A program made the translations under genes and the position numbers. Below, in pieces: positions 1-7,062 of a stretch of 12,000 nt of DNA. The stretch covers positions 33,178,538 through 33,190,537 of the forward strand of contig CAIIXF020000007.1 in the NCBI GenBank assembly GCA_903813345.2, given 5' to 3'. Numbering within the stretch: the first letter of the stretch is position 1; the number at the start of each line of letters is the position of its first letter. The DNA is from Owenia fusiformis (lineage: Eukaryota; Annelida; Polychaeta; Sabellida; Oweniidae). The notes below the pieces were generated by a model. It did no database searches. It was not told the DNA's origin and was given only the letters and a program-made list of their open reading frames with translations.

Positions 1-1310
1 GTCAGATTTGAATTTCTGAGAACATGTAGATGATTTTGAAAAAAAAATTAGTCAATTTGAAGCAAGTTGAAAAAAGACCTTTTTGACCTTTTTTGACCTT
101 GAGAAGGTCATTGAAGGTCAAATGTGAAATCTAAAGTCAAATGTAAAGTCAGATTTGAACTTCTGAGAACATGTAGATGATTTTGAAAAAAAAATTAAGT
201 AAATTTGAAGCAAGTTGAAAAAAGACCTTTTTGACCTTGAAAAGGTCATTGAAGGTCAAATGTCAAATCTAAAGTCAGATTTGAACTTCTGAGAACATGT
301 AGATGATTTTGAAAAAAAAATTTAGTCAATATGAAGCAAGTTGAAAAAAGACCTTTTTGACCTTGAGAAGGTCATTGAAGGTCAAAGGTCAAATCTAAAG
401 TCAGATTTGAACTTCTGAGAACTTGTAAAGTCAAATTTGAACTTCTGAAAAGATGTAGATGATTTTGAAAAAAAAATTTGGTCAATTTGAAGCAAGTTGA
501 AAACAGACCTTTTTGACCTTTTTTTGACCTTGAGAAGGTCATTAAAGGTCAAATGTCAAATCTAAAGTCAGATTTGAATTTCTGAGAACATGTAGATGAT
601 TTTGAAAAAAAATTAGTCAATTTGAAGCAAGTTGAAAAAAGACCTTTTTGACCTTTTTTGACCTTGAGAAGGTCATTGAAGGTCAAATGTCAAATCTAAA
701 GTCAAATCTAAAGGCATATTTGAATTTCTGAGAACATGTAGATGATTTTGAAAAAAAATTTAGTCAATTTGAAGCAAGATGAAAAAATACCTTTTTGACC
801 TTTTTTGACATTGAGAAGGTCATTGAAGGTCAAATGTCAAATCTAAAGTCAAATTTGAATTTCTGAGAACATGTTGATGATTTTGAAAAAAAAATTTAGT
901 CAATTTGAAGCAAGTTGAAAAAAGACCTTTTTGACCTTTTTTGACTTTGAGAAGGTCATTGAAGGTCAAATGTCTAATTAAGTCAAATCTAAAGTCAGAT
1001 TTGAATTTCTGAGAACACGTAGATGATTTTGAAATTTTTTTTAGTCAATTTGAAGCAAGTTGAAAACAGACCTTTTTGACCTTTTTTGACCTTGAGAAGG
1101 TCATTGAAGGTCAAATGTCAAATCTTAAGTCAGATTTGAATTTCTGAGAACACGTAGATGATTTTGAAAAAAAAATTTAGTCAATTTGAAGCAACTTGAA
1201 AACAGACCTTTTTGACCTTTTTTGACCTTGAGAAGGTCATTGAAGGTCAAATGTCAAATCTAAAGTCAGATTTGAACTTCTGAGAACATGTAGATGATTT
1301 AGAAAAAAAT
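1..1310. repeat. Satellite array, 126-147 bp units, about 9.5 copies
   Basis: Unit starts, marked by GTCAGATTTGAA or close variants, fall at 1, 148, 274, 400 (a 30-bp stub), 430, 567, 713, 848, 994, 1129 and 1265. Each unit runs in order: GTCAGATTTGAA, AACATGTAGATGATTTTG, an A-tract, a block containing CAATTTGAAGCAAGTTG, then a cluster of TGACCTT and AAGGTCA words, then TCAAATCTAAA. Length differences come mostly from losing one TTTTTTGACC block (the 126-bp units) or from an extra copy of about 11 bp of the GTCAAATCTAA type near the unit end. The array is cut by the left window edge and decays after about 1310. No coding frame runs through it. Confidence 0.95.
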
Positions 1311-1367
1311 TGAAGTCAGTCTAAACAGTATTTGTTAAGTTATAGGAAGTTGTAAGAAATTGTTACA

Positions 1368-1387
1368 GACGCCGGACGCCGGACGCC
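1368..1387. repeat. GACGCCG short tandem repeat (about 3 copies)
   Basis: GACGCCG occurs twice in full and once as GACGCC, a small CpG-rich island in otherwise AT-rich DNA. It is followed by a CCAACC-type pyrimidine/A stretch to about 1400. Confidence 0.7.
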
Positions 1388-1436
1388 AACCTCCAACCAC
1401 CAACCGCCGTCGCAAAAAAAACGGAGACCATAACAA

Positions 1437-1463
1437 TATGTCACCACTTTTGGTGGTGACATA
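1437..1463. repeat. Perfect hairpin, 11-bp arms
   Basis: TATGTCACCAC at 1437-1447 and GTGGTGACATA at 1453-1463 are exact reverse complements around the 5-nt loop TTTTG. A related GGTGGTGACA word occurs alone near 2390. No gene is adjacent, so this is more likely part of a decayed mobile element than a terminator. Confidence 0.75.
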
Positions 1464-1467
1464 ATAA

Positions 1468-1589
1468 ATCGGGACAAAATCGGGACATATGTGCCAAAAA
1501 TCGGGACAAAATCGGGATCGGGACAGGCCTAAAAAAATCGGGACAGGCCAAAAAAATCGGGACAACTTGATCCCGATTAAAATCGGGAC
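1468..1589. repeat. ATCGGGA cluster, 8 direct copies and 1 inverted
   Basis: ATCGGGA starts at 1468, 1479, 1500, 1511, 1517, 1537, 1556 and 1582. One inverted copy, TCCCGAT, lies at 1571-1577 and pairs with the last direct copy in a 7-bp hairpin with loop TAAA. The spacers are A-rich or contain CAGGCC. Spacing is irregular (6 to 26 bp), so this is a scattered motif cluster, not a clean tandem array. Apparent minus-strand coding here is only translated repeat. Confidence 0.8.
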
Positions 1590-1880
1590 TTGACAGGTAT
1601 GGATGCATTTGATACATTAGATTGCAGCCAAGGCCTTAACCCTTGCTGGACTACCTTGTTTACGGCTTTTCAAAGCCGGAAAACTGGATTGTTTGGGCAT
1701 GAGGTGAAGGTGGGTTTTGGGTTTACGAAAAAGACCGTCGACCACCAACCAGTCACTCTCCACAGTTGGGTACATGTGGTTGGTGGTTGGCTGTCAGTAT
1801 TTTAGATGAAGATGAATAGATGCAGAATTAGAAAAAACTAAAAATTATCCAGTGACTATACAGGACGTATCATAGGCCAA
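1590..1880. other. Non-coding spacer with small hairpins
   Basis: A 71-codon plus-strand frame exists here (1590-1805) but shows no recognisable domain. The sequence contains two hairpins: CGGCTTT/AAAGCCG at 1663-1678 with a 2-nt loop, and ACCACCAACCA/TGGTTGGTGGT at 1741-1787 with a 25-nt loop. The CCAACCACCAACC word near 1390 is the inverse of the GGTTGGTGGTTGG near 1780, so the 1390-1790 stretch may be an old foldback element. No gene is supported. Confidence 0.5.
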
Positions 1881-1925
1881 GGGTAAAGCATGGGCTTTCA
1901 ACTAGTTGAAAGCCCATGGGTAAAG
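1881..1925. repeat. 30-bp perfect palindrome flanked by 8-bp direct repeats
   Basis: Positions 1889-1918 form a perfect uninterrupted palindrome centred on ACTAGT at 1901-1906 (15-bp arms, no loop). Each side carries the 8-bp direct repeat GGGTAAAG, at 1881-1888 and 1918-1925. The right copy overlaps the last palindrome base. The arrangement resembles a tiny insertion with a target duplication, but that is inference. Confidence 0.9.
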
Positions 1926-2200
1926 TAATAGTAAGCCGTATATAGAAGAGATCGGTGAACAACTCTGACTTAGACCACTTGTTAAGATGGAGATTTCAAC
2001 AATATTTAGTATATTATTTTCAAAAAGTCATGGGGAGTTGATAGAAAATTGATAGTTTGTAGCTCTTACCTAAGATTGAAACTCAGTCAGATGATATAGA
2101 GTGAATAATGCTGTCTAAAAGAGAGAATTTTTGAAAACCTACAATTGCCTGGCAAGTTCATTAGTAAACAAGAGATCTGATTGGTCACTGCTGACCTCCC
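1926..2200. other. No feature seen
   Basis: AT-rich DNA without an open frame worth reporting, a tandem repeat or an obvious hairpin. It ends at the inverted satellite fragment. Confidence 0.6.
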
Positions 2201-2386
2201 TGACCTTTGACCTTCAATGACCTTCTCAATGTCAAAAAAAGTCAAAGAGGTATTTTTTCAACTTGCTTCAGATTGAACAATTTCTTTTTTCAAAATCATC
2301 TACAAGATCCCAGAAGCTCAAATCTTCAAAAACCTTCTTAAGGTCAAAAGGTATTTTCCAACTTGCTTTAAATTGACCAAATTGTT
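2201..2386 (-). repeat. Inverted satellite fragment (about 1.4 units)
   Basis: The reverse complement of this stretch matches the array at 1-1310 block for block. Seen on the plus strand in reversed order are TTGACCTTCAATGACCTTCTC, then TTTTTTCAACTTGCTTC, then TTTTCAAAATCATCTAC. A second partial unit starts near 2329 and repeats the ACCTTC, GGTCAAA and CAACTTGCTT blocks. It is more diverged than the main array and in opposite orientation, about 0.9 kb from its end. Confidence 0.85.
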
Positions 2387-2616
2387 TTAGGTGGTGACAT
2401 TTTGTCATGTTAATGCCTTGTTTTTTACTTGTTTTCATCGTAAATTTTGTATTGAATTCAATTTGCAACACATTTTTCACGATTAATTTTTTTTAAACTA
2501 CTGACAGGTACATGTATGCAACTACGAATTCTTCTTCTATTTGAAGAGCTCATTCTGCATCAAAAGAAAAAGGTGTCACTCCGGTAAATACCACTTCCGG
2601 GTAGGACAGTGTTTTT

Positions 2617-2639
2617 ATCGTACCTAATAAAGGTACGAT
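2617..2639. repeat. Hairpin ATCGTACCT/AGGTACGAT
   Basis: Nine-bp perfect arms (2617-2625 and 2631-2639) flank the loop AATAA. The right-arm word AGGTACGAT recurs near 7803 inside copy 2 of the dispersed repeat, so the hairpin probably belongs to that repeat family. Confidence 0.7.
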
Positions 2640-2660
2640 GTGGATATTGTCGTCAGCTTG

Positions 2661-2680
2661 ACGGGCGGGCGGGCGGCGTC
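2661..2680. repeat. GGGC short tandem repeat
   Basis: GGG tracts at 2663, 2667 and 2671 are followed by GG at 2675, each separated by one C. One G short of a canonical four-tract G-quadruplex. It joins the left hairpin to the dispersed-repeat half unit. Confidence 0.6.
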
Positions 2681-2924
2681 TCACTTTTCAGCTTGTCTAC
2701 AGGTTTCCAGCCAAACCATTTGACAGATTCATCTGAAATTTTCAGGAATGTTTCTACGTATCAAAGTTAAATAGCGTGTGTTTTTTAATACTTTTAAAAC
2801 GAACCATGCCAACTTCAATGGTGTGTATAGTAGGTTTAAGCCATTTGAGGTATGTACATGTATGTAAAGCTGAGACCAATACTTTCTAAATGTGCCATTT
2901 TAAGAAAATAATCGCAAGAATATA
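2681..2924 (+). repeat. Dispersed repeat, copy 1
   Basis: The left part (about 2690-2770) matches half of the 162-bp unit tandemly repeated at 7063-7790, including TTTCCAGCCAAACCATTTGA and TTTCTACGTATCAAAGTTAA. The right part (about 2781-2924) matches 7830-7982, including CATGCCAACTTCAATGGTGT and ending in CGCAAGAATATA. Copy 1 therefore carries about half an internal unit where copy 2 carries about 4.5. Homology stops at 2924, where the LINE sequence begins. Confidence 0.85.
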
Positions 2925-2948
2925 GCCCCGTAAACTGGAACCCTAACC

Positions 2949-3325
2949 ATGTTCAATAAACGAAGCAATTACCCTATTCAAATTAAAGACCCCGAAAATC
3001 CCGAGCTTATCATTACTGACCCTAAAAAAGTTCAAGAAACTCTATTGAATTACTGGAAAAATGTTGGCATTAATAATAAAAACCCTAAAACTAGCTCTGA
3101 TGGTAATGCAGCAAAGGTTGCATCATTGGAAACCTTAAACGATATCTCTGAAAATGCCCTCTCTAACATTCCCATTAATGTAGAAGACATAAAATTACTT
3201 GTATCCAATTTGAAAAATGGTAAGGCCTCTGGTATTGATCAGATTCCAAATGAATTTTTAAAGAATTGTAGGAATTTTATTGCAGAACCTCTTTTCCATT
3301 TATTCTCATTCATTATAAGCACCAT
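2949..3325 (+). pseudogene. LINE ORF2 fragment A: pre-RT region and RT fingers
   Basis: The frame is open from just after a stop at 2931. The first ATG at 2949 is probably internal to the ancestral ORF. The N-terminal 75 or so residues are the linker found before LINE RT domains (KKVQETLLNYWKNVG). The RT core then begins with VEDIKLLVSNLKNGKASGID, the finger motif in which GIDQIPNEFLKN is typical. At about 3324 the similarity leaves this frame and continues two frames over as EAIPNEWKQG. The rest of this open frame to 3473 is therefore out-of-frame nonsense. The simplest lesion is loss of one base. Confidence 0.88.
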
Positions 3326-4594
3326 GAAGCCATCCCAAATGAATGGAAGCAAGGCTTACTTAAACCACTTCACAAAGAAAATGATCCTGAAGTTATTGAT
3401 AACTACAGAGGTATTACCATTACATCCAATATTTATAAACTCTTTTCCGGCCTTCTGGAATCAAAAGTTATGAACTTCCTTCAACAAAATGGTCTTCTCG
3501 GAAGCCTCCAAGGAGCCTTCCAGAAGGGCAAGAGACTTGAAAACCATGTCTTTACTCTGAAAGGTCTATGTTCTCTAAGAAAATCGAAACGTCTTAAAAC
3601 ATATTTGTCATTTATTGATATTTCAAAAGCTTTTGACGTGTTAGATAGAGACTTATTATTTATTAAACTATGGGAAAAGGGTATCCAGGGTAAATTATGG
3701 CGAATCTTGAAAGAGTTATATAATAATGTTCAAAACAAAGTAATTTTTGGACAAAATTCCACAGACTGGTTTGACTCTGAAACCGGAGTCAAGCAGGGCT
3801 GTATCCTCTCCCCAACTTTGTTTATAGTTGTCATGAGTGACCTAGAGGACTCCCTTAATTCAGCTGACACAGGGCTCCCTTTTGAGAACTTCAAAATCCC
3901 ATGTTTGCTCTTTGCTGACGATATTGTCCTAACTGCCGAATCCGGTAAAGATCTTGAACTCCTTCTGAATGTGGTTAACAGATTTGGAATAAAGTGGGGA
4001 TTTAAGTTTAGCAAAAAGAAATCAAAGGTAATGGTCATTGGGGAAAAAATTGATTCGACTAAACTGTGGAAATTTGGCGATCTAAGACTCTCTGAAGTTA
4101 ATGTATATAAATACTTGGGAACCTTTTTCCACAGGAACTTAAAAGATTCTCATCATATTGATGTACATGTATCAAAGAAATCACGAATGTTAAACGGGTA
4201 CCTTTCATCATCTCTTACTAAACATTGCAATGTTAAGAGAGTAAATTTCGGCAAAACAATATATCACTCTATGATTGAGTCTGCAATTTTATCTGGATGT
4301 TCTATATGGACACTTACCAAAAGTAACATGTCCAAGATGAAGTCAATACAATACAGAGCAGCGCAAGCTGTTTTACAATTAAAGTGTAAACCCGCAAGAC
4401 CAGCCTTATTGGGAGATCTCGGTTTGACTCCCATTGACCTCACAATTGAAAAACGACAAATTGCCTACTTTAAATATCTAAAATTTGACCTAGCCCATTC
4501 ATCCCTACCCCATAAGGTTTTAACTCATTTGATAAACCAACATATTGAAGGTAATGAAGCCCCCTGGAAATATGTGTCTAGCATAAAGTCTATT
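3326..4594 (+). pseudogene. LINE ORF2 fragment B: RT catalytic core and thumb
   Basis: This is the main part of the reverse transcriptase, which copies the element's RNA at a nicked target. In order: EWKQGLLKPLHKEN and DNYRGITITS (3398-3427); motif A FIDISKAFD, catalytic Asp at 3617-3619; motif B GVKQGCILSP (3785-3814); motif C FADD (3911-3922) with both catalytic aspartates; motif D-like KKKSKVMVIG; then thumb YKYLGTFF. All catalytic residues are intact. The frame continues past the thumb to a stop at 4595-4597, but similarity resumes in another frame from 4594, so that stop results from a frameshift. The ATG at 3470 is internal and is not a start. Confidence 0.93.
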
Positions 4595-5157
4595 TAATCA
4601 ATAGGGGCCTTGATGATGTTCTTTTTCGAGATGATTGTGAGTGGTACAGTACCTATGAAGGCATTTGCAGGCAGGAACGTACCACTAATTTTATTTATGA
4701 CATATCCCAATATAAATCTCTAAATACTTATTCCACCTTTAAGAATCATCCATACCAGGAAAATTATCTGAAACAAGACTTTGATTTTTATGGTTCTAGA
4801 CTCAAAATTCTTGCAAGAACCAACAATTTTTGCCTTGAATCCAATTACTCTGTATGGGGCAAAAGTGATGGCAAATGTAAACTTTGTAGTTTGAATGTAC
4901 CTGAAGACTTACAGCATAGGTTGCTGTTGTGTGAACATTTTAAAGAAGAACGTGAATCTTTCTTTCACAGTGTTTGTAAACAATGTCCCTCCGATTTATT
5001 TTCTGATTTCATCAAGGGTAATCTGACGGAAAAAATGACATTTATGCTTGGTGATGAGACTTTTACAAAATGGGGGCATGACTATTTTAGATTATTTGAC
5101 AGCATTGTAAAACGCTTTTTAATCCAATTGTACAAGCCCCGAGATTTAAATCTATGA
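4594..5157 (+). pseudogene. LINE ORF2 fragment C: C-terminal region with Cys/His knuckle
   Basis: This frame opens after a stop at 4579-4581 and reads LINRGLDDVLFRDDCEWYST onward to TGA at 5155-5157. It lacks its own start and is simply the shifted continuation of fragment B. The key feature is CKLCSLNVPEDLQHRLLLC (4876-4932), a C-x2-C-x9-H-x4-C knuckle. It matches the C-terminal motif of many LINE ORF2 proteins, thought to bind nucleic acid. About 75 residues follow, ending in LYKPRDLNL. Codons are well preserved, with no stops across 187 codons. Confidence 0.88.
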
Positions 5158-5229
5158 TTAAAATTGATTTTATTTTAGTATATGTAACATTGTTTTAAAG
5201 AAATCATACACGACCCAATTGAAAAATAA

Positions 5230-5273
5230 AACTAATTACCAACTTATTATCAACTAATTTACAACTAATTATC
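5230..5273. repeat. 11-bp minisatellite, four units
   Basis: AACTAATTACC, AACTTATTATC, AACTAATTTAC and AACTAATTATC follow each other without gaps. The same 11-mer appears in both orientations at about 5290-5420 and at 6430-6660, giving these stretches foldback potential. Confidence 0.85.
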
Positions 5274-6106
5274 AACAATTCTGCTGGCAATTGGAATTAA
5301 AGTTAAGCGTTAATTAAATCAATGATAATTATGGCCTAATTATCAGTAGCAAGTTCAACGTAAATTAACTTAATAATGCTGATTTATGATTTTTAGTTGA
5401 TAATTAAGATATGAAATGTTTGAGGGTGATAGTAAGTGGTAAATTAAAACGTTTTTGTTCTGAAGTAGATTATTGGTTGATAGTTAACATATAGGATGAT
5501 TATAATGATAATTAGTCGTAAATTAGGCCCATGATTTAGAAATACAAACCCCCTAAATTTAATTTCAAGATGGTGGAAAAAGAAAACATGTGAGAGATAT
5601 TTCTCTCATAAAATTGAGAATTACAACGTGAATGGTGCGTATACTACCATGAAATTTGGTCAACATTATTATAAGGGTATGTAGAACATGAATACAATGT
5701 ATGTTAAATCTTATTCACACTTCTGTCTGAAATGTTTATGAATTTAAAAATCTTTTTGAATCAGATCATATAATATTAATCCTAGAATGCAATTTAGGTA
5801 CTAACATGGGTTACCTATATTTCACAAGTAATCCAAATGCGCTCTTCTAAATAATGATTGTTAGATCAAAGAGATTTCAAAACATATTTTTGATTATATC
5901 TGTTACGTCCTTATTATGTAACATTATAGTCTAATGTTTGTGTTCTGATTTTAGTTGTTGATGGCAATAATGATGTTTTCACATGCTTTTCATGAATCTT
6001 AAAAATTTGCAAAATAGAATAGCTTTAAAAAAGAGGGGGAGAAACCCCAGGGTTCAAAGATGACATACGCTTATAATGTAAATCTGTATTGAGATGACAT
6101 CGTCGC
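5274..6106. other. AT-rich non-coding stretch
   Basis: To about 5420 this holds inverted forms of the TAATTATCAAC motif (for example AGTTGATAATT near 5396). After that there is unique AT-rich DNA. A small hairpin, TGAGAGA/TCTCTCA with a 4-nt loop, lies at 5591-5608. No gene is visible. Confidence 0.6.
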
Positions 6107-6141
6107 TGATTGGTTTAGCGAGTCGATCGTTGATTGGTTTA
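6107..6141 (+). promoter_or_regulatory. Paired inverted CCAAT boxes
   Basis: TGATTGGTTTA occurs at 6107-6117 and again at 6131-6141, 24 bp apart. Each is an inverted CCAAT core with good NF-Y context. The duplicated word may be regulatory or only a short repeat. No transcript start can be shown nearby. Confidence 0.25.
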
Positions 6142-6424
6142 AAACTAGGTCAATTTGAAAACTTTGAAAACCAAGATGGAGGGTACGTTTTCGACAAAAG
6201 GAGGTGTGCGAAGGAGGAAATCATATGTCATCAATTGAATCATGGGGTTTTCCCTCCTCTTGCTGTGAAATTTCAATAGTTCAAGTTCAGTGTTGTCTGT
6301 TCTGAAAGATCCTAATTAAGATGAATATTCCGTCACAAAATAGTTCAAAATGAAGCAAAAATCTCCAAGTGAAGAGAAGCAAAAAAGAAGCAAGTCATTT
6401 TTGAGATGTCACAAATCTGACTTA
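6142..6424. other. Unassigned stretch with short open frames
   Basis: Contains a 61-codon frame (6094-6279) without recognisable features and a short lysine-rich frame at 6350-6442. A gene is not supported. Confidence 0.45.
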
Positions 6425-6669
6425 AACCTAACTTTCAACTAATTATCAATAGTAAGTTAGGTGATAATTAGAGATTAACTTACATCAAACTTACAACTAA
6501 CTTTCAACTAATTTACGTAAATAGCTCATTTGCATATTGTTGGTAGTTAATCGTTAATTAAGTTGCAAATTAAGCGTTAATTAAGTTGATAATTAGCTCA
6601 TTTGCATGTGAATTTTTACACCTAACTTTCAACTAATTATCAATAGTAAGTTAGGTGATAATTGGAGAT
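6425..6669. repeat. Direct repeats of about 45-50 bp, 194 bp apart, each a hairpin
   Basis: 6427-6471 and 6621-6665 are nearly identical. Each begins CCTAACTTTCAACTAATTAT and ends AGTAAGTTAGGTGATAATT. Within each copy ACCTAACTT and AAGTTAGGT can pair (9-10 bp). Between them the word GCTCATTTGCAT occurs twice (near 6525 and 6597), along with several TTAATTAAG words. This could be a tandem duplication with a 194-bp period or a very small element with terminal direct repeats. Confidence 0.8.
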
Positions 6670-6699
6670 GATTTTCCATAGGCTTTTTTCAATTGGGGA

Positions 6700-6809
6700 C
6701 TTTGTATATTTTTATTCATATTGTATAGTTGCATGTAGCCGCACTGGGTAATAATCCATGTGCCACTGTTATAAAAGTGTTGGCAAATAAATTTAAAAAA
6801 AAAAAAAAA
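6700..6809 (+). mobile_element. Retroposed 3' end: AATAAA followed by (A)15
   Basis: AATAAA at 6786-6791 is followed after TTT by 15 adenines at 6795-6809, the signature of a polyadenylated RNA copied back into DNA. The upstream 90 bp or so has no frame and resembles a LINE or pseudogene 3' UTR. The left limit is arbitrary. It could be the true 3' end of the LINE at 2925, displaced by an AT-rich insertion, or an unrelated truncated copy. Confidence 0.5.
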
Positions 6810-7062
6810 TTCGTTAATTTTCATCGGTGAAGCGGGGATTTTACCTGAAAATGAGTCCCTATGTTGGCGTAGTGATATATAAAAATCGAGACGCAAACCC
6901 TATGTTAAATATAGTGTCAAGATGAAGGTTATGTATAGAAGAACGCAGAAATATAGTCATTGTATGGGCCAGTTCGTTCGAAAATGGCGATATGTACCCC
7001 AGAACTTGAATTTTGTGATTTTTTTCAATATTTTTCAATGATTTACAGGAGTGACACCTTAA
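6810..7062. other. Left flank of dispersed repeat copy 2
   Basis: Non-coding. It includes CAATATTTTTCAATGATTTA and GGAGTGACACCTT just before the array. The reverse complement of that last word occurs near 2567. The open minus-strand frame here runs into repeat DNA and is not a gene. Confidence 0.5.

Larger units (their letters stand above)
2925..5229 (+). mobile_element. 5'-truncated non-LTR retrotransposon (LINE)
   Basis: This is a LINE copy carrying the reverse transcriptase and the C-terminal cysteine/histidine knuckle of an ORF2-type protein. No endonuclease domain or ORF1 lies upstream: only about 75 codons precede the RT core, and at 2924 the sequence is already another repeat. That points to 5' truncation, the usual fate of LINE copies. 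The coding part is split into three frames by two apparent single-base losses, near 3324 and 4582-4594, with no in-frame stops in between, so the copy is dead but fairly young. The 3' boundary is uncertain: I put it before the AT-rich 11-mer array at 5230, where AATAAA occurs at about 5225, but no long A tail or target duplication is visible. The clade cannot be assigned by eye. Confidence 0.9.

Noticed and set aside
1-1310. CRISPR-like array
   Set aside because: There are no unique spacers between short identical repeats; the whole unit repeats, as in a eukaryotic satellite.
1335-1565. 76-codon minus-strand frame (repeated PDF/RFCP words)
   Set aside because: It is a translation of the ATCGGGA repeat cluster and has no independent coding signal.
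2268-2480. 70-codon minus-strand frame
   Set aside because: It lies over the inverted satellite fragment; residues reflect the AT-rich repeat.
3730-4038. 102-codon minus-strand frame inside the LINE
   Set aside because: Antisense shadow of the reverse transcriptase core, whose motifs are all on the plus strand.
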